Assembly: GCA_030525945.1 (NCBI GenBank)
Contig: JAUNDT010000004.1
Location: 1 to 64,000, forward strand
Length of the DNA: 64,000 nucleotides
Direction: 5' to 3'
From: Coriobacteriaceae bacterium
GTDB taxonomy: Bacteria > Actinomycetota > Coriobacteriia > Coriobacteriales > Coriobacteriaceae
Position numbers and translations under genes: made by a program. Of this stretch, positions 1-8,617 are shown one piece after another (the first letter of the stretch is position 1; the number at the start of each line of letters is the position of its first letter). The notes under the pieces were generated by a model. That model saw nothing but the letters and a program-made list of their open reading frames with translations, made no database searches and had not been told where the DNA came from.

Positions 1-2
1 AC

Positions 3-572
3 ATCCTGACCGTCCAGGAGAACTTCAACTACGACATCAAGGGCAAGACCCTCGTGTTCATGGGCGACGCCAAGAACAACGTGGCCCGCTCCCTCATGGT
101 CGTGTGCGCCAAGCTCGGCATGAACTTCGTGGCCTGCGGCCCGAAGGAGTGCATGCCCACTAACGACGTCATCGACGCCTGCACCCCCATCGCCGAAGCC
201 AACGGCTGCACCATCAAGCTGACCGAGGATCCCAAGGAGGCCTGCACCGGCGCTCACGTCATCTACACCGACGTGTGGGTTTCCATGGGCGAGCCCGACG
301 AGGTCTGGACCGAGCGCATCAACCAGCTCGAGCCTTACCGCGTGACCACCGAGCTCATGGCCATGGCTGATCCCTCCGCCATCTTCCTGCACTGCCTGCC
401 TGCCTTCCACGACACCAACACCACCACCGGCAAGGACATCGCCGAGAAGTTCGGCGTTACCGAGATGGAGGTCGAGGACGCCGTCTTCGAGGGCCCGCAG
501 TCCAAGGTCTTCGACGAGGCCGAGAACCGCATGCACACCATCAAGGCGATCATGTACGCCACGCTCAAGTAG
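3..572 (+). CDS. arcB: Ornithine carbamoyltransferase, C-terminal part (cut by window start)
   Basis: This enzyme interconverts ornithine plus carbamoyl phosphate with citrulline plus phosphate in the cytoplasm. Only the C-terminal domain of about 189 residues is present; the reading frame is open from base 3 and the start lies outside the window. The ornithine-domain signature HCLPAFHD is intact, and the run GMNFVACGPKECMP is typical of the family. The next gene is a YfcC-type carrier, so I infer the catabolic form of the arginine deiminase pathway (arcB) rather than biosynthetic argF. That choice rests on context only. A strong hairpin terminator follows the TAG stop. Confidence 0.9.
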   Translation: MLTVQENFNYDIKGKTLVFMGDAKNNVARSLMVVCAKLGMNFVACGPKECMPTNDVIDACTPIAEANGCTIKLTEDPKEACTGAHVIYTDVWVSMGEPDEVWTERINQLEPYRVTTELMAMADPSAIFLHCLPAFHDTNTTTGKDIAEKFGVTEMEVEDAVFEGPQSKVFDEAENRMHTIKAIMYATLK

Positions 573-583
573 CAACCTGTGTT

Positions 584-622
584 CGCCGCGGGCGCATCGC
601 TGCGCGCCCGCGGCGTCTTTTC
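584..622 (+). terminator. Intrinsic terminator after arcB
   Basis: A perfect 12-bp inverted repeat (CGCCGCGGGCGC at 584-595 and its complement at 604-615) with an 8-nt loop is followed by TCTTTTC. It lies 12 nt after the arcB stop and should separate arcB from the carrier gene. Confidence 0.85.
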
Positions 623-722
623 TCTATGCATAAACTCGCCGACCCTCACGGCATGCACGGCACGGATGGCCAGCAGGGGAGGCGGGGTGTAAGACAATAA
701 TTAAGAAGGGGGGATGAGAACC

Positions 723-2309
723 ATGACTGAAACCGCGAAGAAAAAGCGTGGTATGCCCTCATCGTTCACTATTCTTCTTGCGCTGCTGCTCATCGTGGCC
801 GTTATCACCGCTGTAGTCTCCGGTATTTCCGGTGGCGCTGTAACGGCTGCCAAGCCGAGCGATTTCTTCACCGCTCCTGTTAAGGGCTTTGCCGACGCTC
901 TGCCCGTTTGCCTCTTCGTTATGATCCTCGGCGGCTTCCTCGGTATGATGACCGAGACCGGCGCCCTGGATAACGGCATCGCCGTGCTCGTGAAGAAGCT
1001 CAAGGGCCGCGAGATCATGATTATCCCGGTCCTCATGGCAATCTTTGCCCTGGGCGGCACCTCCTACGGCATGTGCGAGGAGACCGTTCCGTTCTACGCC
1101 CTGCTCGCCGCCACGATGATGGCCGCCGGCTTCGACCCGCTGGTCGGCGCCGCGACCGTTCTTCTGGGCGCTGGCTGCGGCTGCCTGGGCTCCACCGTCA
1201 ACCCGTTCGCCGTCGGCGCCGCCGTTGACGCCCTGAGCGCCAAGGGCATCGAGGTCAACCAGACGATCATCATCGGTCTTGGCCTCCTGCTCACCGTCGT
1301 GACCACCGCCATCTCCGCCGTGTTCGTTATGAACTACGCGAAGAAGGTCAAGGCCGACAAGGGTTCCACCTTCCTGTCCCTGCAGGAGCAGAAGGACGCC
1401 GAGGAGGCTCACGGCGCAGCTGCCGCCGAGGCCGCTAAGGACGTCAAGCTCACCGGCCGCCAGAAGGCCGTCCTGGGCATCTTCGCCTTCACCTTCGTCG
1501 TCATGATCGTCGGCTTCATCCCGCTGGGCGACCTGAACGAGGGCGTTGCCGGGTTCTTCGACAACTCCGTCCATGAGACCGTCGAGACCGAGGTAACCGG
1601 TGGCGATCTCGCGGGCTTCTACGATGAGGAGAACGGCTCCACTACCGAGCTTAACGGCGATCTTGCCGACGAGGTCGTGGGCGTGTCTTCCTCTGATGTT
1701 GAGACCTCTCAGGCTTGGTCCGGCGTTGTGACTGGCCTGCCCATTGGCCAGTGGTACTTCGACGAGGCTTCCACCTGGTTCTTCATCATGGCCATCGTCA
1801 TCGGTGTCGTGGGCGGCCTGTCCGAGAAGCAGATCGTGAACACCTTCATCTCCGGCGCCGCCGACATGATGTCCGTTGTCTTGATCATCGCCCTCGCCCG
1901 TGGTATCTCCGTGCTCATGGCTGCGACCGGCCTCGACACCTACGTTCTCGATGCCGCCGCCAATATGCTCGCCGGCGTTCCGGGCTTCATCTTCGCGCCC
2001 GTCGCGTTCCTGGTGTACTTCGGCCTGTCCTTCCTGATCCCGTCCACCTCCGGTATGGCTACCGTGTCCATGCCCATCATGGGCCCGCTGGCTGTCGAGC
2101 TCGGCTTCTCGCCCGAGGTCATGGTCATGATCTTCTCCGCCGCCATCGGTGTTGTGAACCTGTTCACCCCGACGTCCGGCGCCATCATGGGCGGCCTGGC
2201 ACTCGCCAAGATCGAGTGGACGACCTGGCTGAAGTTCGCCATGAAGATCATCGTGGTTCTCACGGTCGTCTGCATGATCATCACGACTGTTGCCTGCATG
2301 GTCATCTAA
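723..2309 (+). CDS. YfcC/DcuC-family carrier, probable arginine/ornithine-type transporter
   Basis: A polytopic membrane protein of 528 residues. It begins with a Lys-rich cytoplasmic N-terminus and a hydrophobic helix (about residues 12-35), continues with many further membrane segments, and contains the family-typical stretches GGTSYGMCEETVPFY and STSGMATVSMPIMGPLA. About residues 265-350 form a long acidic, Gly/Ser-rich insertion between two membrane blocks. The start at 723 is preferred over the in-frame ATG at 714, because the Shine-Dalgarno AAGGGGGG (706-713) abuts 714 but sits 9 nt before 723. The family transports dicarboxylates, peptides or basic amino acids. Adjacency to arcB suggests arginine or ornithine exchange, but the substrate is not shown by the sequence. 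Confidence 0.8.
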   Translation: MTETAKKKRGMPSSFTILLALLLIVAVITAVVSGISGGAVTAAKPSDFFTAPVKGFADALPVCLFVMILGGFLGMMTETGALDNGIAVLVKKLKGREIMIIPVLMAIFALGGTSYGMCEETVPFYALLAATMMAAGFDPLVGAATVLLGAGCGCLGSTVNPFAVGAAVDALSAKGIEVNQTIIIGLGLLLTVVTTAISAVFVMNYAKKVKADKGSTFLSLQEQKDAEEAHGAAAAEAAKDVKLTGRQKAVLGIFAFTFVVMIVGFIPLGDLNEGVAGFFDNSVHETVETEVTGGDLAGFYDEENGSTTELNGDLADEVVGVSSSDVETSQAWSGVVTGLPIGQWYFDEASTWFFIMAIVIGVVGGLSEKQIVNTFISGAADMMSVVLIIALARGISVLMAATGLDTYVLDAAANMLAGVPGFIFAPVAFLVYFGLSFLIPSTSGMATVSMPIMGPLAVELGFSPEVMVMIFSAAIGVVNLFTPTSGAIMGGLALAKIEWTTWLKFAMKIIVVLTVVCMIITTVACMVI

Positions 2310-2410
2310 CACGCGATCTCGCGTCCGTCATGTTCTGCATTGCATGACGGCGAGGCGTTGTCCTTCCGGATGAGCGCCGAGCGCCCATCCGGTTGCGACC
2401 TACCTTTCTG

Positions 2411-2452
2411 CCCCCTCCCGTTTCCGTGCGCGGGAGGGGGCGCTTTTGTTTT
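2411..2452 (+). terminator. Intrinsic terminator after the YfcC-type carrier
   Basis: CCCCCTCCCG (2411-2420) and CGGGAGGGGG (2431-2440) form a perfect 10-bp stem followed by a T-rich run (CGCTTTTGTTTT). It terminates the carrier transcript 100 nt after its stop. Confidence 0.85.
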
Positions 2453-2467
2453 GCGCCCGTCGGCCGG

Positions 2468-2585
2468 GCCTGGGCTGGGGCTGTGCGAGTCATTTGCTCG
2501 GTCAGTCCTGCTCACGACGAAGGCGCCACTGGCGCCTTCTGTTCGTGCGGAATCTACAAATGGCTCGCACAGCCCCAGCCCAGGC
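2468..2585 (+). repeat. Hairpin element A (type I)
   Basis: Two 29-nt arms (2468-2496 and 2557-2585) are complementary except for one G/T pair. They enclose a conserved core containing CAGTCCTGCTC, an apical stem GAAGGCGCC-ACT-GGCGCCTTC, and TTCGTGCGGAA. The core recurs in elements B, C and J while the arms do not. Together with the terminator and element D it fills most of the 480-nt gap before the aminotransferase gene; I see no coding potential there. Confidence 0.8.
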
Positions 2586-2592
2586 GTGGCAG

Positions 2593-2670
2593 AGGGTCGT
2601 GGGGTGTTTGGCTCTGAGCGATTCCGCAGCGAAGCGAGGACCAGCGAAGAGTCAAACACCCCACGACCCT
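2593..2670. repeat. Hairpin element D (type II)
   Basis: Arms of 23 nt (2593-2615 and 2648-2670) pair with a single G/T wobble. The 32-nt interior carries ATTCCGCAGC, then GAAG, then CGAGGACC, the core shared with elements E and F. It includes GCGAAGC (2629-2635). Confidence 0.75.
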
Positions 2671-2791
2671 CGATCTGGTCTGCACTTAACGGGCAGCGCC
2701 CTGGCGTAGAATTTGGGTTGATGCTCTTGCTTTGACTGGGTGGGTGCCTTGGTCGTTTCGGTGCTGGCCCGTGGTTGGAAGGGGAGACCTG

Positions 2792-3913
2792 ATGGATATT
2801 CCGGTTATCGGTGTCGAGGATTGGCTGAACGTCCACGAGATGGACGCGATGTGGGACATCGCGCAGTCGACCATCGCATCGCTCACCATGGGCGAGCTGC
2901 GTGCGCTCGACGGCGCGGACGGCGCCTCGTTTTACGACGAGCTTGACCGCCATAAGATGAATTACGGCTGGATTGAGGGTTCGCCAGAGTTCAAATCTGA
3001 GGTTGCCAAGCTCTATGAGCGTGAGGTCGACCCCAAAAACATCCTGCAGACGAACGGCTGCACGGGCGCGAACCTGAATGCCCTTATGGCGGTCGTTCGC
3101 CCCGGCGACCATGTGATTGCCGAATGGCCCACCTACGCGCCGCTCTACGAGATTCCGCGCACGCTGGGCGCCGAGGTCGAATACTGGCAGATCCACGAGG
3201 AGCTCGGCTGGATGCCCAGTATCGAGGAGCTTGAGCGCATGGTGCGTCCCAACACGCGCTTGATCTGCATCAACAATGCCTCAAATCCCGTGGGAGCGGT
3301 GCTCGACGCCGACATGCTCGCGCAAATCGCCGAGATCGCGGCGAGTGTGGGGGCCTATGTGCTGAGCGACGAGGTCTATCTGCCGCTTGAGAACACCGAG
3401 AGTTTCAAGTCCATGGTCGATGTGTACGACCGCGCCATCGTGACCAATTCGGTGTCAAAGACGTATTCGGTACCCGCCGCACGCTGCGGATGGGTCGTCG
3501 CAAACGACGAGGTTTCCGATGCGATTCGAACGTACCGCGATTACACGATGATCTGCGGCGGCGTATTCAACGATGCGCTGGCGACGTACGTGCTATGCCA
3601 TCGCGACAAGATTCTCGAGCGCAATCGCAAGATCGTGTTCGGCAACCGCGCCATCGCGCAGGAATGGATCGACGCACAGCCGCGCGTGAGTTGGGTGCCG
3701 CCCAAGGGCGTTTCCACCTCGTTTATTCGCCTCGACATCCCTGAGGGCGACGAGGTGTTCTGCCTGCGTCTTTTGGAGGAGCGCGGTGTCCTGCTCGTCC
3801 CAGGAAGCCGCTTTGAACTGCCCTGCGGCGCCCGCCTGGGCTATTGCGCCCCGCCCGACACCCTCAAGAAGGGTCTCGATCTGCTGGGCGAAGCCCTTGC
3901 CGAGTTCGACTAG
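2792..3913 (+). CDS. Class I/II pyridoxal-phosphate aminotransferase
   Basis: A cytoplasmic fold-type I aminotransferase of 373 residues. The PLP-binding lysine lies in SVSKTYSVPAARCGW. Other family marks are the cofactor-site NNASNPVG and the SDEVYLPLE segment, in which the aspartate contacts the pyridine nitrogen. The ATG at 2792 follows GGAAGGGGAGACCTG and is preferred to the upstream in-frame start at 2732, which has no ribosome site. A -10-like TAGAAT lies at 2707-2712. The amino-acid substrate is unknown. Position next to arginine-catabolism genes makes an arginine- or ornithine-derived substrate possible, but hairpin elements separate the transcripts. Confidence 0.85.
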   Translation: MDIPVIGVEDWLNVHEMDAMWDIAQSTIASLTMGELRALDGADGASFYDELDRHKMNYGWIEGSPEFKSEVAKLYEREVDPKNILQTNGCTGANLNALMAVVRPGDHVIAEWPTYAPLYEIPRTLGAEVEYWQIHEELGWMPSIEELERMVRPNTRLICINNASNPVGAVLDADMLAQIAEIAASVGAYVLSDEVYLPLENTESFKSMVDVYDRAIVTNSVSKTYSVPAARCGWVVANDEVSDAIRTYRDYTMICGGVFNDALATYVLCHRDKILERNRKIVFGNRAIAQEWIDAQPRVSWVPPKGVSTSFIRLDIPEGDEVFCLRLLEERGVLLVPGSRFELPCGARLGYCAPPDTLKKGLDLLGEALAEFD

Positions 3914-3934
3914 CAAGCATGCCTGACCGCCCAG

Positions 3935-4043
3935 CCCCTCCGGGGCATATCATCCCGTGCTCAAACAGTCCTGCTCGCACGGACCGTCCACTGGACGGTC
4001 CGGCTCGTGCGGAACTGCGCCGGGACGATATGCCCCGGAGGGG
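3935..4043 (+). repeat. Hairpin element B (type I)
   Basis: Arms of 22 nt (3935-3956 and 4022-4043) have one mismatch, enclosing GTGCTCAAACAGTCCTGCTC, GCACGGACCGTCC-ACT-GGACGGTCC and GGCTCGTGCGGAACTGCGC. The core matches elements A, C and J; the arms are unrelated to theirs. It fills the first quarter of the 465-nt gap before the DUF1846 gene. Confidence 0.8.
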
Positions 4044-4123
4044 TTGGGCTGCGGTTGTTCGCCGCCGGGGAGTGGCCCGATGCAGGGGGCAGCTACGTGG
4101 CACTGGCTACTGACGTATACGCA

Positions 4124-4241
4124 GCTCCCGCGTACGCCCATATCGTCCGCCGCGAGTTTCCGCACGAGCCGAAAGCCCCAGTGGGGCCTTCGTGCGAGCA
4201 GGACTGTCTGAGCGCCGGATGATATGGGCGTGCGCGGGAGC
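4124..4241 (-). repeat. Hairpin element C (type I, reverse orientation)
   Basis: Arms of 26 nt (4124-4149 and 4216-4241) pair with two differences, one of them a G/T wobble. Read on the minus strand the core is CAGACAGTCCTGCTCGCACG, then AAGGCCCC-ACT-GGGGCTTTC, then GGCTCGTGCGGAAACTCGC. It is the same core as element B in the opposite orientation, only 80 bp away. The rest of this gap up to 4378 holds nothing else I can identify. Confidence 0.8.
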
Positions 4242-4378
4242 GGTCGAGTACGAAGTCTCTACGCGGCGGACGCGCTCCTGCGGCTGTTTGCGTGAAGAGC
4301 TTGTTACAGAAGTCCCGCGGCCTGTCTTCTCGGCTAGACTGTCTCAGTACCGCCGTGAATAGCGAGAGGGAGCCGCAT

Positions 4379-5860
4379 ATGCGCCAGGGTTTCGATAACG
4401 AGAAGTACATCGCCAGCCAGGCCGAGCACATCAAGGAGCGCATCGCCCAGTTCGGCGGCAAGCTCTATCTCGAGTTCGGCGGCAAGCTCTTCGACGATTA
4501 CCATGCGAGCCGCGTGCTTCCCGGCTTCGAGCCCGACAGCAAGTTCCGCATGCTCAAGAGCCTGGCGGAGGATGTCGAGGTCCTCATCTCCATCAACGCG
4601 AACCACATCGAGAAGAACAAGGCGCGTGGTGATTTGGGCATCACCTACGACGAGGATGTCCTGCGCCTGGCGGACATCTTCCGCTCTAACGGCTTTTTGG
4701 TGGGCGCCGTGGTGCTCACGCAGTACTCCGGGCAGCCCGCTGCCGATCAGTTCCGCCGCCGTCTGTCCATGCTCGGCATCACCTGCAAGCTGCATTATCC
4801 CATTGAGGGCTATCCGCACGACATCGATCTCATCGTGAGTGAGGACGGGTACGGCAAGAACGAGTTCGTCGAGACGACGCGTCCGCTCGTCGTGGTGACG
4901 GCTCCCGGCCCTGGTTCGGGCAAGCTCGCGACCTGTCTGTCGCAGCTCTACCATGAGCATAAGCGCGGCGTCGCGGCCGGGTATGCCAAGTTCGAGACCT
5001 TCCCCGTGTGGAATCTGCCGCTCAACCATCCCGTGAACATCGCCTACGAGGCCGCTACGGTCGACCTCGACGATGCCAACATCATCGACCCGTTCCACCT
5101 GGAGGCGCACGGCGTCACCACGGTGAACTACAACCGCGACGTTGAGGCCTTCCCGGTGGTCAAGGCCCTTATGGAAAAGATCTTGGGCGAGAGCCCCTAC
5201 ATGAGCCCCACCGACATGGGCGTCAACATGGTGGGCAACGCCATCTCCGACGACGCCGCGTGCCGCGAGGCCGCGAACATGGAGATCGTCCGCCGCTACT
5301 TCACCGCCGCCGTGAACGTCAAGCGCACCGGCTGCGGCTCCGAGCAGGTGGACAAGCTCAAGGCCATCATGCAAAAGGTCGGCGTGAACAAGGACCTGTC
5401 GCCCGCCCGCTCCGCCGCACTGCTCAAAGAGGAGACCACCGGGTCTCCCGCCGGCGCCATGGTGCTGCCCGACGGCACGGTCGTGACCGGCAAGACCTCA
5501 ACGCGCCTGGGCGCCGCGAGCTCCCTGGTCATGAACGCGCTCAAGGCGGTCACCGGCGTGGACATGGAGCTCGAGGTCATCTCCAATGACGCCATCGAGC
5601 CCATCAGCCGCCTCAAGACCAGCCAGCTCGGCAGTGTGAACCCGCGTCTGCATCCGGACGAGACGCTCATCGCGCTCTCCATCACCTCCGCCACGAGCGA
5701 GGTTGCCGCGCGCGTGCTGGCCGGCCTGCCCAAGCTGCGCGGCTGCGACGCGTTCTTCTCGGTGATCATCTCCAGTTCCGATGAGGCGCTGTTCAAGAAG
5801 CTCGGCATCAACGTGTGCTGCGAGCCCAAGTTCGAGCGCAGCGGGTACTACCACCGCTAA
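4379..5860 (+). CDS. DUF1846 family protein
   Basis: A cytoplasmic protein of 493 residues, the usual full length of the DUF1846 family, whose function is not established. It begins MRQGFDNEKYIASQAEHI and contains the conserved VVTAPGPGSGKLATCLSQLY (a P-loop-like stretch) and LNHPVNIAYEAATVDLDD. The ATG at 4379 has a good Shine-Dalgarno (GAGAGGGAG); the in-frame ATG at 4292 does not. The gene ends 3 nt before the Xer recombinase gene, so the two are probably cotranscribed. Type I hairpin elements lie upstream. Confidence 0.9.
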   Translation: MRQGFDNEKYIASQAEHIKERIAQFGGKLYLEFGGKLFDDYHASRVLPGFEPDSKFRMLKSLAEDVEVLISINANHIEKNKARGDLGITYDEDVLRLADIFRSNGFLVGAVVLTQYSGQPAADQFRRRLSMLGITCKLHYPIEGYPHDIDLIVSEDGYGKNEFVETTRPLVVVTAPGPGSGKLATCLSQLYHEHKRGVAAGYAKFETFPVWNLPLNHPVNIAYEAATVDLDDANIIDPFHLEAHGVTTVNYNRDVEAFPVVKALMEKILGESPYMSPTDMGVNMVGNAISDDAACREAANMEIVRRYFTAAVNVKRTGCGSEQVDKLKAIMQKVGVNKDLSPARSAALLKEETTGSPAGAMVLPDGTVVTGKTSTRLGAASSLVMNALKAVTGVDMELEVISNDAIEPISRLKTSQLGSVNPRLHPDETLIALSITSATSEVAARVLAGLPKLRGCDAFFSVIISSSDEALFKKLGINVCCEPKFERSGYYHR

Positions 5861-5863
5861 GCC

Positions 5864-6778
5864 ATGTCGAATCTGGAGCGATGCTGCGGCGAATACCTTA
5901 ACTACCTGGTCGTCGAGCGCAATCTCGCCTCCAATACCGTAGCGGCGTACCGTCGCGACCTGCGCGCATATTGCGCGTTCCTGAATGATCGCGGCATCGA
6001 GGACGCCGATGACATCACGCGCCGTGATGTCGAGGATTTCATCGCCGCGCGCCGCGAGGCAGGGTCGGCGGATGCGTCGGTCAACCGGGCGCTATCCGCC
6101 GTCAAAGGGCTCCACAAGTTTCTCGTGCGCGAGCAGCTAACCTCCGCTCACCCCACGCTGACCATCCGCGTTCCCAAGCAGGCCGATCGGCTGCCCGAGG
6201 TGCTTTCCATCGAGCGCGTTTCGCGCCTGCTCGACCAGCCGTTCGCCCAAACGCCAGCAGGCGAGCGCGACCATGCCGCCCTGGAGGTCCTCTATGGGTG
6301 CGGATTGCGGGTGAGCGAGCTGACGGGGCTCGATATGCGTGACCTCTTTTTAGATGAGGGCTTCGTGCGCGTGATGGGGAAGGGCTCCAAGGAGCGGATA
6401 GCCCCCATCACTGGGACGGCGCGCGATGCCTTGAGCAGGTACCTTCACAATAGAGCGCGCGATTCGCTGCTTTCCCACTGCCGATCGCTCAACGTGTCGC
6501 CCGCCGTTTTTCTCAACGCGCGCGGCACGCGGCTATCGCGGCAGAGCGTCCACGCGATCTGCGAGAAGTACGGCCGCGCGGTCGGCATTGAGGGCCTGCA
6601 TCCCCATACGTTGCGCCACTCGTTCGCCACGCATATGCTCGCAGGCGGCGCTGACCTGCGCGTTTTGCAGGAAATCCTCGGTCACGCCGATATCTCCACC
6701 ACTCAGATCTACACGCATGTGGACCGCACGCACCTGCGGGAGGTGTACCTGTCCTCCCATCCGCGCGCTCGCGGGTAA
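5864..6778 (+). CDS. Tyrosine recombinase XerC/XerD type
   Basis: A site-specific recombinase of 304 residues, the size of XerC and XerD, which resolve chromosome dimers at dif. The N-terminal SAM-like core-binding domain (about 1-90) is followed by the catalytic domain with all six active-site residues visible: Arg149 (GLRVSEL), Lys173 (GKGSKER), His248 and Arg251 (HTLRHSF), His274 (LGHAD) and the nucleophile Tyr283 (IYTHV). There is no adjacent integrase-like cargo, attachment site or excisionase, so a housekeeping role is likelier than a mobile element. I cannot tell XerC from XerD. The start codon has only a weak ribosome site and probably depends on translation of the preceding gene. Confidence 0.88.
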   Translation: MSNLERCCGEYLNYLVVERNLASNTVAAYRRDLRAYCAFLNDRGIEDADDITRRDVEDFIAARREAGSADASVNRALSAVKGLHKFLVREQLTSAHPTLTIRVPKQADRLPEVLSIERVSRLLDQPFAQTPAGERDHAALEVLYGCGLRVSELTGLDMRDLFLDEGFVRVMGKGSKERIAPITGTARDALSRYLHNRARDSLLSHCRSLNVSPAVFLNARGTRLSRQSVHAICEKYGRAVGIEGLHPHTLRHSFATHMLAGGADLRVLQEILGHADISTTQIYTHVDRTHLREVYLSSHPRARG

Positions 6779-6859
6779 CCCGCGCACATCAGGCGCGCTC
6801 GAGATCTCCCGCCCAAAGCACCTCACAACCCGCCCACAAACAACGGGCTCGTAAAAATC

Positions 6860-6889
6860 GGTTCAACCTCAACTAGAAGGTTTAACCTT
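6860..6889. promoter_or_regulatory. Palindromes upstream of the mra promoter
   Basis: GGTTCAACC (6860-6868) and AAGGTTTAACCTT (6877-6889) are perfect odd-length palindromes with centres 19 bp apart. They lie in the 333-nt noncoding region before mraZ, about 100 bp upstream of the MraZ boxes, and look like binding sites for a dimeric regulator. An 8-bp hairpin (GGTGGTGT / ACACCACC) follows at about 6906-6927. No known regulator is assigned. Confidence 0.35.
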
Positions 6890-6984
6890 GCCGAACACGC
6901 TCGACCGGTGGTGTGTTATGACACCACCAACACAACATGTAGTGTTGGGGTTGAAGGGCCTCCGTGTTTCGTTTTGTTCAAGGG

Positions 6985-7009
6985 TGGGGCTGTGTGGGTC
7001 CTGGTGGGG
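6985..7009 (+). promoter_or_regulatory. Three MraZ-binding boxes
   Basis: TGGGG (6985-6989), TGGGT (6995-6999) and TGGGG (7005-7009) repeat at exactly 10-bp intervals with 5-nt spacers. This matches the TGGGN repeats bound by MraZ upstream of its own operon in Escherichia coli. The boxes end 7 bp before the -35 hexamer, which fits autoregulation of the dcw operon. Confidence 0.8.
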
Positions 7010-7016
7010 AAAAATG

Positions 7017-7045
7017 TTGCGAAAAGTATTTTGCGCCCATAGAAT
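7017..7045 (+). promoter_or_regulatory. dcw operon promoter (Pmra)
   Basis: TTGCGA (7017-7022), a 17-nt spacer and TAGAAT (7040-7045) form a good housekeeping-sigma promoter. Transcription would start near 7052, about 60 nt before the mraZ start codon. Confidence 0.75.
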
Positions 7046-7111
7046 GGAAGGCGTCGACAGCGGGGTGGCTCCCGCAAACGCCCACGAGTAAGCCTAAGGG
7101 GGTGCGAGCCA

Positions 7112-7549
7112 GTGCATTTCACCGGAACCTACGATCGAAATCTCGATGCGAAGGGCCGCTTGGCACTGCCTCCTGCCTTCAAGAAGCAGCTCGAAGGGGT
7201 GTCGTTGCGAGTGCTGCCTGCTCCTGAAAAGGAGGTCGATGCCCTGTACGTGTTCACCGAGGACACGTTCACGGCTTGGCTTGACTCTGTGTTTGAGGAC
7301 AAAGGCGGGTTCCAGCCCACCAATCCTGCTCATCGCAAGGTCAAAGAGGCGCTGAACGGTGCGGCAACCACACTTGAAACAGACTCCGCCGCCCGCATCA
7401 GCCTGCCCGAGGAGCATCGTGCGAAGGCGCACCTGGACCGCGAGGTCACGATCGTCGGCAACGGCGACCGTCTTGTGGTTTGGGACCGTGCGACGCATGA
7501 GGCGCGCCAGGCCGAGATCGAGGACGTCCTTGCGGATTTCTTCGGCTAA
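7112..7549 (+). CDS. mraZ: Transcriptional regulator MraZ
   Basis: A DNA-binding protein of 145 residues with two AbrB-like SpoVT/MraZ repeats, including YDRNLDAKGRLALPPAFKK near the N-terminus and DSAARISLPEEHRAKAHL in the second repeat. MraZ forms rings and regulates the dcw operon by binding repeats upstream of its own promoter; such repeats are present at 6985-7009. Translation starts at GTG 7112, about 9 nt after AAGGGGG. It is the first gene of the cluster and lies 15 nt before rsmH. Confidence 0.97.
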   Translation: MHFTGTYDRNLDAKGRLALPPAFKKQLEGVSLRVLPAPEKEVDALYVFTEDTFTAWLDSVFEDKGGFQPTNPAHRKVKEALNGAATTLETDSAARISLPEEHRAKAHLDREVTIVGNGDRLVVWDRATHEARQAEIEDVLADFFG

Positions 7550-7564
7550 GCGAAGGAGACCGGT

Positions 7565-8542
7565 ATGGATACGAACAAGGCTGCAGGTACGTTGACACCT
7601 GAATATCGGCATGAGCCCGTCATGCTCCAAGAAGTGCTCGAGCAGCTCCAGCTCGCTCCCAGCTCCGTCGTGTGCGATTGCACGCTCGGAGGTGCCGGCC
7701 ATTCGGTTCGGATGGCCGCCCAGGTTGGGTCCGAGGGCCTGCTGCTCGGCGTCGATCAGGACGATATGGCGCTCGAAGCGGCGGGGAAGCGACTTGACGT
7801 CGAGGCCCCGGGTACGCCGCACAAGCTCCTCAAAGGCAACTTTGGGGATTTGGATGAGCTGCTGTGCTCGGCGCAGGTGCCGGGCGTCGATGGGTTCCTC
7901 TTCGATTTGGGCGTCTCGAGTCCGCAACTCGATATCCCCGGCAGGGGCTTCTCCTACAACGAGGACGCCCCGCTTGACATGCGTATGGATCCGGGAACAA
8001 ATCCCTTAAACGCAGCAGAGGTCTTGAACACATACACCGAAGCCGACCTCGCCCGGATTCTTCGCGTTTATGGGGAGGAGAAGTTCGCCCGCCAAATCGC
8101 GCGCGAGATCGTGCGCAGGCGGCAGACGAACCCGCTTCTCACCACGGGAGACTTCGTCGACGTCATCAAGGCCGGTATCCCGGCGGCGGCGCGTCGACAT
8201 GGCGGTCATCCCGCCAAACGGAGCTTCCAGGCCATTCGCATCGAGGTCAACCATGAGCTCGATGTGCTTGAGCGTGGCCTTGAGGCCGCAGTTCGCTGGC
8301 TGAATCCGGGAGGACGCGTATGCGTCATTTCCTACCATTCGCTGGAGGACCGCATCACCAAGCGCCTGTTCCAGGAGCTTTCGCAGGGGTGCACGTGCCC
8401 GCCGGATATCCCGGTGTGCGTGTGCGGAAACGTGCCGATAGTCAAGGTCACCACCCGTAAGCCCCTCGTTGCCACGGCCGAAGAGGTCGCGCGCAACCCC
8501 CGAGCGAGATCTGCCAAGATTCGCTGCGCCGAGCGCCTGTAG
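7565..8542 (+). CDS. rsmH: 16S rRNA (cytosine(1402)-N(4))-methyltransferase RsmH
   Basis: An S-adenosylmethionine-dependent enzyme (formerly MraW) that methylates N4 of C1402 in the decoding centre of 16S rRNA. The length of 325 residues is normal. Visible marks are the N-terminal HEPVMLQEVLEQL, the SAM-binding CTLGGAGHSVRM, DLGVSSPQLDIPGRGFSY, and the C-terminal ISYHSLEDRITKRLF. It follows mraZ closely, as in most bacteria. Confidence 0.97.
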   Translation: MDTNKAAGTLTPEYRHEPVMLQEVLEQLQLAPSSVVCDCTLGGAGHSVRMAAQVGSEGLLLGVDQDDMALEAAGKRLDVEAPGTPHKLLKGNFGDLDELLCSAQVPGVDGFLFDLGVSSPQLDIPGRGFSYNEDAPLDMRMDPGTNPLNAAEVLNTYTEADLARILRVYGEEKFARQIAREIVRRRQTNPLLTTGDFVDVIKAGIPAAARRHGGHPAKRSFQAIRIEVNHELDVLERGLEAAVRWLNPGGRVCVISYHSLEDRITKRLFQELSQGCTCPPDIPVCVCGNVPIVKVTTRKPLVATAEEVARNPRARSAKIRCAERL

Positions 8543-8617
8543 CTCGGCCGTGCTTCTTGAACGTCCCGCTCACCGTACGTTACACACACCACTTCCGGGA
8601 CGAAAGGGAGGCACATC

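Noticed and set aside
759-2312. A 517-codon frame on the minus strand opposite the YfcC-type carrier
   Set aside because: It is a shadow of the third-position GC bias, rich in His, Asp, Gly and Glu without any domain. Similar long antisense frames opposite ftsI, mraY, pstS/pstC and ettA were rejected for the same reason.
2468-4241. Hairpin elements A-D as a CRISPR array or tandem repeats
   Set aside because: There are no regularly spaced identical repeats or spacers and no cas genes; each element is a single large inverted repeat with its own arms.
5864-6778. The Xer recombinase as a sign of an integrated element
   Set aside because: No attachment-site repeats, excisionase, or phage or plasmid genes lie nearby. 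It sits beside the dcw cluster and has the length of housekeeping Xer proteins.
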